Shown: positions 21,419 to 29,913, numbered from the stretch's first letter. The stretch: DNA of 64,000 nt from Falsiroseomonas sp041690465 (GCF_041690465.1 NZ_JAWLHG010000002.1:310001-374000), one strand, 5' to 3'. Notes: a model not told the origin generated them from the sequence alone. Made by a program: numbers and translations.

Positions 21419-24235
21419 ATGCCGGACACTGGGCCTGCTGCCGACCGCCGGCCTGCGCATGCGCCGGCCGGCGCTTCCGGTCCGGTGCGCCGGCTGCCGA
21501 CCCTCGGGCCGGCCGGCCGCCGGCTTGCGGCGCTGCTCGGCGCCGTGCTGCTGCTCCTCGTCCTGGTTTTCGCCGGCGTCACCAGCCAGGACCATGATTC
21601 GGCGCTGGAGGAGGGCTGGGCGGTTGCGGAGCAGGCGGCGCTCGGCGCGGCCGAGCATGCGGATCGCAGCCTCGCTGCCGCGCGGCTCGTCGCCGACCGG
21701 GTCGGCGACGCCATGCGCCGCGACGGCCCGGGCGCCTTCCGCGATGCCGGCCATGCCGACTTCGTCGCCATCCTGCGCCACGCTCCGCAGATCGAGGCGC
21801 TCAAGGTGCTCGATGCGGCCGGCAACCTGGTCGCCAGCACGCTGGACCCGAGCCCGCCGCCGGCCAGCTTCGCCGACAGGGCCTATTACGCGCCGCTGCG
21901 CGCGGGGGCGGTCAGCCACCTGACCCCGATGCTGCGCGACAGCGCCAGCGGCACCTGGTTCTTCAGCTACAACCGCGCGGTGCGCGACCGCGGCGGCGTC
22001 CTTCTCGGCATCGTGCAGGCGGCGATGCGTGCCGGGGAGTTCCAGCGCTTCCAGCGCACCCTCGGCCTGGGCGAGAGGGGGCGGGTCGGGCTGTTCCGCA
22101 CCGCCGACGGCGCACCGCTGATGCTGCATCCGCTGCCCGGCGGCCTGGACACGGCCGCCGGCCCGCCGCCCGCCGCACGCTTCGCGCCAACCGCCGCCGT
22201 GCTGCGCGCCGCCGCCGCCGGGGAGGCGCAGGCCGGCCGCTTCAAGGTGCGGCTGCCCGAGGGCGAGACACTGATGGTCGCCTGGCGCCTTGCCGGCAAT
22301 GCGGGCCCGGTGCTTGCCGCGGCGGCGCTGCCGCGCACGCACGCGCTGGCCTCGTTCCGCCAGCGGCTCATGCGCAACGCGGCGCTGTTCAGCATCGCGG
22401 TCGGGGTGGTGATCGGCCTCGGCTGGCTGGTGGCGGCATCGCTGGCGCGCGGGGCGGAACTGCGCGACCGCGCCCAGGCCGGGCAGCGCGATCTCTCGGC
22501 GGTGCTGGAGGCGACCGGCGAGGGGGTCGTCGTGCTGGACCCCCGGTGGCGCATCGGATTCCTGAACACCCGTGCCGCCGAGGCGTTGGGCGACGGCGCC
22601 GACCTGACCGGGCGGATCCTGTGGGAGGCGCTGCCCGAACTGGTCGGCAGTCCGATCGCCGCCATCTGCGGCCAGACCATGCGGCATCGGGAGCGCGCCG
22701 TGGCGGAGGCGGACCTGCCACATCGCGGCCGCCGCTTCCGGGTGGAGAGCCATCCGCGCGAGGATGGCGGCATCGTCGCCTTCTTCCGCGACGTCACCGA
22801 GGAACACGCCGCCGCCGCCCGGCTGGCCGAGAGCGAGGCGCGGCTGCGCCAGGTGCTGGACAACCTCTTCGTCTTCGTCGGCGTGCTCGCGCCGGACGGC
22901 ACGCTGCTCGAGGCCAACCGCGCGCCGCTCGAGGCCGCCGGGCTGACGCTGGCCGATGTGCGCGGCGTGCCGTTCTGGGACTGCTACTGGTGGGCCCACG
23001 ATGCGGCGGTGCAGGCCCGGCTGCGCGAGGCCTGCGCCCGCGCCGCCGCCGGCGAGGCCTCGCGCTACGATGTCGCGGTGCGGATGGCCGGCGGCAGCCG
23101 GATGACGATCGACTTCCAGATCGCGCCGCTGTTCGATGCCGCCGGCCGGGTGACGCACCTGATCCCCTCGGCCACCGACATCACCGGCCGCAGCCAGGCC
23201 GAGGCGGCGCTGGCCGAGAGCGAGGCGCGGCTGCGCCTGGCGCAGGAGGCGGCCGAGGTCGGCGTGTTCGAACGCGTCATGCCTGGCGAGACGGCGCATT
23301 GGTCGGCCTCGATGTTCCGCCTCTACGGCCTCGATCCCGAAGGCCGCAGCCCCCTGGTCACGGCCGGCGAGCACCTGGCGCTGCTGCACCCGGCGGAGCG
23401 CGAGACGCATGCCGTGCGGCGGGCGGCGATGCGCGCCGACCCCTCGATCAGCCGCTTCGCGTACGAGTTCCGCATCATCCGTGCCGATAACGGCCAGATG
23501 CGCTGGCTGGCCAGCCGCGGCGAGGTGGTGCGCGACGCCGAGGGGAGCCCGGTGCTGGTGCGCGGCATCAACTACGACGTCACCGACCGTCGGCGGGCAG
23601 AGGAGCGCCAGCTGCTGCTGGCGCGCGAGGTTGACCACCGCGCGAAGAACGCGCTGGCGGTCGTGCAGGCGATCGTCGGGCTGACGCGCGATGCGGATCC
23701 GGAGCAGTTCCGCGCCGCCGTGACCGGCCGCATCGCCGCCATGGCGCGCGCGCACAACCTGCTGGCGCGTGAGGGCTGGGACGGCGCCGAGCTGCGCGAG
23801 CTGATCGAGGAGGAGATGGCGCCCCACCGTGCCGCCGCGCCGGGCGGGGCGGAGCGGGTGACGCTACACGGTCCGCCGGTTGCGCTCGGCGCCGGCGCGG
23901 CGCAGCCGCTGGCGATGGCGCTGCACGAGCTGGCGACCAATGCGGTGAAATACGGCGCCCTCTCCACCGCCGCCGGCACCGTCGCGATCGCCTGGGAGGC
24001 GACGGCGGAGACGGGGCTGCGCCTGAGCTGGATCGAGCGCGGCGGCCCGGTGCTGGAGGGGGCGCCGGCGCGGCGCGGCTTCGGCTCCTCCGTCATCCGC
24101 AACACGGTGGAGCGCCAGCTTGGCGGCGTGGTGCGGTTCGACTGGCCGCCGGAAGGGCTGGAGTGCCGGCTGACGCTGCCGGGCAACCAGCTGCGCTGGC
24201 CGTCGGCCGCCGAGCAGCCCCGCTCCGGCGGTTGA
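21419..24235 (+). CDS. HWE-family sensor histidine kinase with three PAS domains
   Basis: Membrane sensor kinase of 938 residues. One helix at 36-54 is followed by an extracytoplasmic sensor of Cache type to about 318 and a second helix near 319-343. Three PAS-like domains begin near 359, 475 and 604. The transmitter has the HWE signature: LLAREVDHRAKNALAVVQA with phospho-acceptor H740, an N-box that starts with histidine (HELATNAVKYGAL, H836), and a WIERGGP motif. The ATG at 21419 gives a basic N-terminus before the first helix. No response regulator is adjacent, so it probably acts on a distant partner. HWE kinases often feed the alphaproteobacterial general stress response or light/redox sensing. 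Confidence 0.9.
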   Translation: MPDTGPAADRRPAHAPAGASGPVRRLPTLGPAGRRLAALLGAVLLLLVLVFAGVTSQDHDSALEEGWAVAEQAALGAAEHADRSLAAARLVADRVGDAMRRDGPGAFRDAGHADFVAILRHAPQIEALKVLDAAGNLVASTLDPSPPPASFADRAYYAPLRAGAVSHLTPMLRDSASGTWFFSYNRAVRDRGGVLLGIVQAAMRAGEFQRFQRTLGLGERGRVGLFRTADGAPLMLHPLPGGLDTAAGPPPAARFAPTAAVLRAAAAGEAQAGRFKVRLPEGETLMVAWRLAGNAGPVLAAAALPRTHALASFRQRLMRNAALFSIAVGVVIGLGWLVAASLARGAELRDRAQAGQRDLSAVLEATGEGVVVLDPRWRIGFLNTRAAEALGDGADLTGRILWEALPELVGSPIAAICGQTMRHRERAVAEADLPHRGRRFRVESHPREDGGIVAFFRDVTEEHAAAARLAESEARLRQVLDNLFVFVGVLAPDGTLLEANRAPLEAAGLTLADVRGVPFWDCYWWAHDAAVQARLREACARAAAGEASRYDVAVRMAGGSRMTIDFQIAPLFDAAGRVTHLIPSATDITGRSQAEAALAESEARLRLAQEAAEVGVFERVMPGETAHWSASMFRLYGLDPEGRSPLVTAGEHLALLHPAERETHAVRRAAMRADPSISRFAYEFRIIRADNGQMRWLASRGEVVRDAEGSPVLVRGINYDVTDRRRAEERQLLLAREVDHRAKNALAVVQAIVGLTRDADPEQFRAAVTGRIAAMARAHNLLAREGWDGAELRELIEEEMAPHRAAAPGGAERVTLHGPPVALGAGAAQPLAMALHELATNAVKYGALSTAAGTVAIAWEATAETGLRLSWIERGGPVLEGAPARRGFGSSVIRNTVERQLGGVVRFDWPPEGLECRLTLPGNQLRWPSAAEQPRSGG

Positions 24236-24261
24236 TCGCCGGCTGCGCAACTGTCTTGACG

Positions 24262-24284
24262 GGCGAGCGCGCGCCGCTTTTTTT
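24262..24284 (+). terminator. Probable intrinsic terminator after the sensor kinase
   Basis: A short GGCG/CGCC stem around a six-base loop is followed by GC and seven consecutive T residues at 24278-24284. The stem is weak but the T-run is rare in this GC-rich sequence and lies 26 bases after the kinase stop codon. Confidence 0.5.
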
Positions 24285-24343
24285 GGTCATCCCCCCGACT
24301 CGATGGGCCGAAGTTGCGGGGCGGGGCGGATGGGGCGGGACCG

Positions 24344-26494
24344 ATGGCATACGCCGCTGAGATCAGTGAGGCTTCGCCGACCTGCATCCTGTTCGTGATC
24401 GACCAGTCCGGCTCCATGTCGGAGGATCTCGAGCCGGGCGTCACCAAGGCCAGCTTCCTGGCCGATGTGCTCAACCGCACGCTGATGGACCTGGTGCTGC
24501 GGTTCCGGGGGCCAGAGGGCGTGCGCAACTGCCTGGATGTCGGGGTGATCGCCTATTCCGGCGGCGGGGTCGGCCCCGGCTTCGGCGGCGCGCTGGCCGG
24601 CAGCCATCTCTGCGAGCTCGGTGCCCTGGCGCAGCGGCCGATGCGGGTGGAGAAGCGGCGCAAGCGCGTGCCGGACGGCATCGGCGGGCTGGTCGAATCG
24701 GAGATCCAGTTCCCGGTCTGGTTCGACCCCCAGGCCTCGGGTGGCACGCCGATGTGCGCGGCGCTGCGCATGGCCGGCGAACTGCTGGCGGATTGGTGCC
24801 GCGAGCACCCGGAGTCCTTCCCGCCGACCGTGCTGCACGTGACCGATGGCGAGGCGACCGATGGCAGCCCGGCCGAGGTGGAGGCCGTCGCCGCCCGCCT
24901 GATGTCGCAGCGCACCGGGGATGGCGACGCGCTGCTGTTCAACCTGCATGTCTCGGGCGGCGGCGGCGAGCCGGTGCGCTTCCCCGGTGCCGAGCCCGCC
25001 CGGCTGAATGCCCATGCGCGGCTGCTGTTCCGCATCAGCAGCGTCCTGCCCGAGGAGTTCCAGCGCCGCGCGGCGGAGGAGGGCGTGGCGGTCGGCGGCC
25101 AGAGCCGCGGCTATGTCTACAACGGCCGCCTCGACGACGTGGTCGCCTTCTTCAATGTCGGCGCGCGGCTGCGCCGGGGTGGCGCCCATTGGGTGAAGGC
25201 GCGGGCTGCCGCGGCGCAGGGCCTGCCGAGCTGGTTGCCGCCTCCTGCCGCGCCGGAGCCGCGGCCTGCCCCGGCCGCCGAGGCCCGGCTGCCGCTGGCG
25301 GAGCGCTGGGCCAGGGCCAATCTCGGCGAGCCCGCGGCGCAGGCGGCAGGGGCGCTCCTGCCGCCGCCCGTCGCGCCGGCGCCGGCCGCCGCCGCACCGC
25401 CGGCGCCATCTGCTGCGCCAGCCCCTTCCGCTGCGCCGCCTGTGCCGCCGGTCGCGGTGCCGATGGCGGCAAGCACACCCGCCCCGCCGCCGCCCGCAGC
25501 CGGCGGGCGTGACCGGCTGCCGCTGGTGCTGCTCGGCTTCGGCGCCATCGCCGGGCTGGCGGTCTATGGCATGGGGGCCCTGGAGCAGGGGCGCTGGAGC
25601 CTGCCGGGGCAGCCGGTGGCGGGCCCCACAGCCGAACTCGTCCTTTCGCCGGCGGCACCGTCCCCGGCCGCCATCCCCCTCGGGCCAGCCGAGCTGCCTG
25701 CGGCCTCAGCGGCGGCCCCCATGGTTGCGGCCGCCGCGGCGCCGCCAGACTCGGCCACCGGCCAGCCGAATGCAGCGCCCCCCGCAGCGGCGGAGACAGC
25801 GCCGGCGCCGCCCGCGGCAGCCGCATCCGCCGATCCGCCCGCGCCGGTGCAGTTGGCCGCCTCGGCGCCGCTGGCGCCCGTCCCCCGGGCCGCGGCGCCG
25901 ACTCCTCCGCCGCCGCCCATGCCGGCGGCAACCGTGCCAGCGCCGCCGATCGCCGCCCCGGCGCCGGCCGATCTGCCCGCGCCCATCCGGGTGGTGGCCG
26001 CGGAGCCGGTCTCGGTTGTCATCCCGCCGTCCCCGGCCGCGCTGGCGGAGGCGTCGCCGGCCATCGCCGGATCGGAACCGGCTGCCGCGCCGGCCACACC
26101 CGTTGCCCCTGTGCGGGTAGCCGCGCCGGAGCGCCTTCTCCCCGCCATCCCGCCGGTTGCGAACGCATCGGCGGCGGGCGTCCCGGTGCCTCCCGCGCTG
26201 CCTTCCGCGCTGCCGCCATCGGCCGACCCGCCCGACCCCGGCCGTGCCGCCGCGCCGGCCGCCAACGCAGCGGCGGTCGGCGAGCCGCCCCCCACGCCCT
26301 GGCCCGGGCGCGTGGTCACGGTGATCGCCGCCAATGTCCGCGAAGGCCCGAACAACAACAGCGAGGTGACGCGCATCGCCTCGCAGGGCCTGAGCCTGCG
26401 CGTCTATGGCCGCTTCGGCGGCTGGCTGCGGATCGGCGACAGCGCCGGGCCCTGGGGCTGGATCCACTCCAGCCTTCTGGTGCCGGAATCGTAG
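24344..26494 (+). CDS. VWA domain - membrane helix - Pro/Ala-rich - SH3b protein
   Basis: Unusual 716-residue protein with no N-terminal signal. Residues 1 to about 270 form a VWA domain with an intact metal site: D20-x-S-x-S (DQSGSMS), a downstream threonine in SGGTPM and VTDGEATDG. A proline/alanine-rich stretch leads to one membrane helix near 392-413, preceded by R389-D-R391. By the positive-inside rule the VWA domain is then cytoplasmic. About 240 further Pro/Ala-rich residues end in a bacterial SH3 domain at about 657-716 (ANVREGPNNNSEV, GWIHSSLLVPES). SH3b domains commonly touch peptidoglycan. Function is unknown. The VWA part recalls TerY-like proteins. The ATG at 24344 fits the first strand. 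Confidence 0.82.
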   Translation: MAYAAEISEASPTCILFVIDQSGSMSEDLEPGVTKASFLADVLNRTLMDLVLRFRGPEGVRNCLDVGVIAYSGGGVGPGFGGALAGSHLCELGALAQRPMRVEKRRKRVPDGIGGLVESEIQFPVWFDPQASGGTPMCAALRMAGELLADWCREHPESFPPTVLHVTDGEATDGSPAEVEAVAARLMSQRTGDGDALLFNLHVSGGGGEPVRFPGAEPARLNAHARLLFRISSVLPEEFQRRAAEEGVAVGGQSRGYVYNGRLDDVVAFFNVGARLRRGGAHWVKARAAAAQGLPSWLPPPAAPEPRPAPAAEARLPLAERWARANLGEPAAQAAGALLPPPVAPAPAAAAPPAPSAAPAPSAAPPVPPVAVPMAASTPAPPPPAAGGRDRLPLVLLGFGAIAGLAVYGMGALEQGRWSLPGQPVAGPTAELVLSPAAPSPAAIPLGPAELPAASAAAPMVAAAAAPPDSATGQPNAAPPAAAETAPAPPAAAASADPPAPVQLAASAPLAPVPRAAAPTPPPPPMPAATVPAPPIAAPAPADLPAPIRVVAAEPVSVVIPPSPAALAEASPAIAGSEPAAAPATPVAPVRVAAPERLLPAIPPVANASAAGVPVPPALPSALPPSADPPDPGRAAAPAANAAAVGEPPPTPWPGRVVTVIAANVREGPNNNSEVTRIASQGLSLRVYGRFGGWLRIGDSAGPWGWIHSSLLVPES

Positions 26495-26638
26495 GAGCGC
26501 CCGGGCGCCCGCCGCGGCCGGGCTTGCACGGGCGGCCTCGGTCCTCGACCGATGCCGAGGCCGCGAATGCGGCCCGCGGCCTATGCCGCGCAGCCAAGGC
26601 CGCGGCGCGGCCGCCCGGCGCCTGAGGGCACAACAAGG

Positions 26639-26677
26639 CTCATACCAACGGTCACCGAAGTTGGCCGCTGGTATGAG
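26639..26677 (-). terminator. Hairpin just downstream of serA
   Basis: A perfect 9-bp inverted repeat (CTCATACCA 26639-26647 / TGGTATGAG 26669-26677) lies three bases beyond the serA stop codon. An overlapping alternative stem CCAAC/GTTGG sits inside. No T-run follows on the minus strand. It could be a terminator or a REP-like element. The rest of the 186-base convergent gap is GC-rich and shows no gene. Confidence 0.5.
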
Positions 26678-26680
26678 GGA

Positions 26681-27928
26681 TCAGCCGCGCTCGTAGATCA
26701 GCCGCGCCCGCACCGTGCCGGGCAGGGCACGCAGCTCGGCCAGGATGGCATCCGCGTCGGCACGGGCCTCCAGGCTCTCCACCACGACATAGCCGAGCTC
26801 GGAATCGGTCTGCAGGTACTGCGCCGCGATGTTCACGCCGCGACGCGCGAAGCATTCGTTGATGCGGCTGAGGATGCCCGGCGCGTCGCGGTGCAGATGC
26901 GTCCAGCGCGCGCCGTTCGGGCGCGGCGGCAGCTGCACCTGCGGCAGGTTCACCGCGCCCACCGTCGCGCCGCTGTCGCTGTATTCCACCAGCTTGCGTG
27001 CGACCTCCATGCCGATGCGGTCCTGCGCCTCGGCGGTGCTGCCGCCGATATGCGGGGTGAGGATGGTGTTGGGCAGGCCCTGCAGCGGGGAGACGAAGGC
27101 CTCGCCGTTGCGCTTCGGTTCCTCGGGGAAGACGTCCACCGCGGCGCCCAGGATCCGCCGCTCCCGCAGCGCATCGGCCAGCGCCGACACATCCACCACC
27201 GTGCCGCGGGCGTTGTTGATGAACACCGCGGAGGGCTTCATGTGCGCGAGCTCGGCCGCGCCGATCATGCCGATGGTCTCCGGCGTCTCCGGCACATGGA
27301 TGGTCACCACGTCGGAGCGCGCGAGCAGGTCGGCCAGGCTGGCGGCCTGGTGCGCATTGCCATGCGGCAGCTTGGAGGTGTGGTCGTGGTAGAGCACCCG
27401 CATGCCGAAGGCCTCGGCCAGCACCGAGAGCTGGCTGCCGATGTTGCCGTAGCCGATGATGCCGAGCGTCTTGCCGCGCATCTCCCAGGAATTCGCCGCC
27501 GACTTGTCCCAGCCGCCGGCATGGGCGGCGTTGGACTTGTCCACGATGCCGCGCAGCAGCATCACCGCCTCGGCCAGCGTGAGCTCGGCGACGCTGCGGG
27601 TGTTGGAGAAGGGCGCGTTGAACACCGCCACGCCGCGCCTGGCGGCGGCACGCAGGTCCACCTGGTTGGTGCCGATGCAGAAGCAGCCGATGGCCATCAG
27701 CCGGTCGGCGGCTTCCAGCACCTCCTCCGTCACCTCGGTGCGGGAGCGGATGCCGAGGATGTGGACGCCCTTCACCGCCTCGATCAGCGCCTGGCCTTCC
27801 AGCGCGCGCTTCTCCCGCTGGATCGTGACGTACTCGGCCTGGCCGAACAGCTCCACGGCGCTGTCCGCGATGCCCTCCAGCAGCAGGATGCGGATGCGGT
27901 CCTTGGCGAGCGAGATGCGGTCGTTCAT
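26681..27928 (-). CDS. serA: D-3-phosphoglycerate dehydrogenase
   Basis: First enzyme of serine biosynthesis, oxidising 3-phosphoglycerate to 3-phosphohydroxypyruvate with NAD. At 415 residues it matches the E. coli-type SerA with a single C-terminal ACT domain. The NAD motif is GYGNIGSQLSVLAEAFGMRV. Catalytic segments are NARGTVVDVSAL and HIGGSTAEAQDRIG, and the ACT region includes HRDAPGILSRINECFARRGV. ACT domains usually confer serine feedback inhibition. The ATG at 27928 gives MNDRISLAKDRIRILLLEG, the normal length; the open frame upstream does not resemble protein. It is divergent from a HAD phosphatase gene. Confidence 0.92.
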   Translation of the reverse strand: MNDRISLAKDRIRILLLEGIADSAVELFGQAEYVTIQREKRALEGQALIEAVKGVHILGIRSRTEVTEEVLEAADRLMAIGCFCIGTNQVDLRAAARRGVAVFNAPFSNTRSVAELTLAEAVMLLRGIVDKSNAAHAGGWDKSAANSWEMRGKTLGIIGYGNIGSQLSVLAEAFGMRVLYHDHTSKLPHGNAHQAASLADLLARSDVVTIHVPETPETIGMIGAAELAHMKPSAVFINNARGTVVDVSALADALRERRILGAAVDVFPEEPKRNGEAFVSPLQGLPNTILTPHIGGSTAEAQDRIGMEVARKLVEYSDSGATVGAVNLPQVQLPPRPNGARWTHLHRDAPGILSRINECFARRGVNIAAQYLQTDSELGYVVVESLEARADADAILAELRALPGTVRARLIYERG

Positions 27929-27979
27929 CGGGCGGGGAGATCCGGGGGAGGGCCGCCTTCTGCCCGCGTGCCGCCCTCC

Positions 27980-27997
27980 GGGCAAGCCCGCTTGCCC
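27980..27997. promoter_or_regulatory. Palindrome in the serA/HAD divergent promoter region
   Basis: GGGCAAGC-CC-GCTTGCCC is a perfect 8-bp inverted repeat with a two-base centre, 51 bases upstream of serA and 46 bases upstream of the HAD gene. This is the geometry of a dimeric regulator site; the regulator is unknown. Confidence 0.4.
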
Positions 27998-28043
27998 TGC
28001 GGCCCGGGGCGGGAGGATATGCCTCCGCAACCCGGGGGTTCGC

Positions 28044-28664
28044 ATGGGCGTGGATGTCGTGGTGTTCGACGTGGGGAACGTGCTGATCCGCTGGGATCCC
28101 CGCCACCTCTACCGACGGCTGTTCGAGGCGGAGGCGGAGATGGAGCGCTTCCTCGCCGAGGTCTGCACCGATGCCTGGAACATCGAGCAGGATCGCGGCC
28201 GCACCTGGGCCGAAGCGATCGCCGAGCGCGTCGCCCTGTTCCCGCAGCACGACGCGCTGATCCGCGCCTATTCCGAGCGCTGGCAGGAGATGGTGCCCGG
28301 CGAGGTGGAGGGCACCGCCGCCATCCTGGACTCGCTGCGCGCCGCCGGCGTGCCGCTCTACGCGATCACCAACTTCTCCGCCGAGAAATTCGCCGAGAGC
28401 GCCGTGCGCTTCCCCCTGCTGCGCGGCTTCCGCGACGTGGTGGTCAGCGCGCATGAGCGGCTGATCAAGCCGGATCCGGCGATCTACCGCGTGCTGCTGG
28501 AGCGGAACGGGCTGGACGCCGCGCGCTGCCTGTTCGTGGATGACAGCGAGAAGAACGTCCGCGGGGCGGAGGCCGTCGGCATGCGCGCCCACCACTTCCG
28601 CGACGCACCGACGCTGGCGGCGGAGCTGGCGCGGCTCGGGTTGCTCCCCGGCACCCCTCGGTAA
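28044..28664 (+). CDS. HAD-superfamily hydrolase (haloacid dehalogenase/epoxide hydrolase-like)
   Basis: Cytoplasmic HAD hydrolase of 206 residues. Motif I is FDVGNVLIRWD with the nucleophile D9. Motif II is AITNFS, motif III the lysine in LIKPDPAIYR, and motif IV LFVDDSEKNVRGAE. The variant DVGNVL (no second acidic residue at +2) is typical of the YihX-like/alpha-D-glucose-1-phosphatase and epoxide hydrolase N-terminal subgroup, so phosphatase activity is likely but the substrate is open. It is divergent from serA, but it is not a convincing SerB. Confidence 0.82.
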   Translation: MGVDVVVFDVGNVLIRWDPRHLYRRLFEAEAEMERFLAEVCTDAWNIEQDRGRTWAEAIAERVALFPQHDALIRAYSERWQEMVPGEVEGTAAILDSLRAAGVPLYAITNFSAEKFAESAVRFPLLRGFRDVVVSAHERLIKPDPAIYRVLLERNGLDAARCLFVDDSEKNVRGAEAVGMRAHHFRDAPTLAAELARLGLLPGTPR

Positions 28665-28671
28665 CGCGCCC

Positions 28672-29577
28672 TCAGTAGAGCACCGAGGGCACCCAGCAGC
28701 GCGCCGGCACGCGATAGGCGCCGCGCGACATCAGCGTCATCGGCTTCACCACCTGCATGCCCTGCGACAGGCACCAGCGCAGCAGCCCCGCCTGCCGGCC
28801 CGGCAGCAGCAGCGAGACCGGCGCGCGCTGCGCCGCCGCCGCGCCGGCCAGCAGCCCCGCCATGTCCTGCTCGGTCTCCGCGACGCCATGGTTCATCGGC
28901 CAGCAGCCGGGCGCGGTCAGGTAGCCGAGGATGCGGCCACGCCGCTCCAGCACCATGGGCGAGAGGTGCTGCACGGCCATCCGCAATTCATGCGTCCGCG
29001 CCATGGCGTGCGCCGAGTGGCAGAGCGCGTCGCAGGCGGGGATGTCGGCCTCGGTCATCGGCCGCACCTCGGCCCCGGCCGGCAACTCGCCCTGCGGCTT
29101 GCCTCTGACCAGGAACAGCGGCGCCTTCACCTCGAAGCCGAGCGCGGCGTAGAGCGACAGCGAGCGGGTGTTGAAGGCGTCCTGCACCAGCCGCACGCTG
29201 GTCGCGCCATGCGAGCGGTCCAGGACGGCGCGCACCAGCCGCCGCCCGAGGCCGGCGCCCTGCCAGGCGGGATCGACCGTCAGCGGACCCACCCCGCGCA
29301 CCTCGTCGCCCTCGCCGACGAAGTTCGAGCCGACCACGGCGCCATCGATCTCGGCGACCACGGCGAAGGTCTTCGGATCGCCGAGCAGCGCACGCGCCAG
29401 CCCGGTCCCGGCCTCGCGCGAGGCGATGTCCTTCGGGAACCCATGCGCGGCCGCGATGCCGGCGAAGGCATCGTGGATGATTCGCCCGCAGGCCTCGGCA
29501 TCGCCGGCTTCGCCCGGCCGCAACATGACGGACCGCCCGGCCGTCCCGCCGGCAGCGACGGGCTGGTGGGTGTCCAT
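28672..29577 (-). CDS. GNAT family N-acetyltransferase, double-domain
   Basis: Acetyltransferase of 301 residues. The N-terminal half has the acetyl-CoA motif with VGPLTVDPAWQGAGLGRRLV followed by LVQDAFNTRSLSLYAALGFE, clear GNAT features. The C-terminal half, about 150 residues, looks like a degenerate second GNAT domain (RRGRILGYLTAPGCWPMNHG). The acceptor substrate is not known. It starts five bases after a 59-residue gene and is probably co-transcribed with it. Confidence 0.82.
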   Translation of the reverse strand: MDTHQPVAAGGTAGRSVMLRPGEAGDAEACGRIIHDAFAGIAAAHGFPKDIASREAGTGLARALLGDPKTFAVVAEIDGAVVGSNFVGEGDEVRGVGPLTVDPAWQGAGLGRRLVRAVLDRSHGATSVRLVQDAFNTRSLSLYAALGFEVKAPLFLVRGKPQGELPAGAEVRPMTEADIPACDALCHSAHAMARTHELRMAVQHLSPMVLERRGRILGYLTAPGCWPMNHGVAETEQDMAGLLAGAAAAQRAPVSLLLPGRQAGLLRWCLSQGMQVVKPMTLMSRGAYRVPARCWVPSVLY

Positions 29578-29582
29578 GGCGG

Positions 29583-29762
29583 TCAGGCCGCGTCGCGCAG
29601 CGGTGCGGCGGGCTCGGCCTCGCGGCGCTCGGCCTCGGGCTTGCGGCCGACCAGGCGCCGTTCGGATTCGACGCGCGCGCGGTCGCTGATGCCGCGCACG
29701 GTCGTGGTGGTCTGCTCGGGCTGTGCCTGCGCCTCTGGGCGGCGACCGACGATCATCTGCAT
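29583..29762 (-). CDS. 59-residue hypothetical protein
   Basis: Small basic/acidic protein rich in Arg, Glu, Ala and Gln with no hydrophobic segment. It starts MQMIVGRRPEAQAQPEQTTT and ends PAAPLRDAA. The central part (RARVESERRLVGRKPEAERR) could be one charged helix. A strong ribosome binding site (GGAGGA, seven bases before the ATG) and close spacing to the acetyltransferase support it as a real gene. I do not recognise a family. Four GGAAAGC-type repeats in helical phase lie 72-120 bases upstream. Confidence 0.65.
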   Translation of the reverse strand: MQMIVGRRPEAQAQPEQTTTTVRGISDRARVESERRLVGRKPEAERREAEPAAPLRDAA

Positions 29763-29833
29763 GGTCCGGGTCCTCCGGAGTCCTTCCGCGTCTCCCGCAC
29801 GGCCTGCGGGATGCTCGGAAACTGCCGCATCAG

Positions 29834-29882
29834 GCTTTCCGTGCCCATCGCCGGGCTTTTCCAGAGCTTTCCGGCGCTTTCC
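29834..29882 (-). promoter_or_regulatory. Phased GGAAAGC direct repeats upstream of the 59-residue gene
   Basis: On the minus strand GGAAAGC (one copy GGAAAAGC) occurs four times. On the plus strand the copies begin at 29834, 29855, 29866 and 29876. The steps are 21, 11 and 10 bases, which puts the copies on the same face of the helix, as in response-regulator binding arrays. No known consensus fits exactly. Confidence 0.5.
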
Positions 29883-29898
29883 GCGTCGCCTGACGGCG

Positions 29899-29913
29899 CG
29901 TAATGAAATTACG
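29899..29913. promoter_or_regulatory. AT-rich palindrome CGTAAT-GAA-ATTACG
   Basis: A perfect 6-bp inverted repeat with a three-base centre, ending at the stop codon of the TolB/TPR gene and next to the phased repeat array. AT-rich palindromes are scarce in this window. It may be an operator for the small gene downstream. Confidence 0.35.

Noticed and set aside
24344..26494. VWA protein as CoxE, the CO dehydrogenase maturation factor, because it lies downstream of a CoxSLM set
   Set aside because: CoxE has a C-terminal VWA and no membrane helix or SH3 domain. Here the VWA is N-terminal, and a sensor kinase gene separates it from the hydroxylase genes.
28044..28664. Phosphoserine phosphatase SerB next to serA
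   Set aside because: Motif I is DVGNVL instead of DxDST, and the protein lacks SerB features; it belongs to the YihX-like branch.
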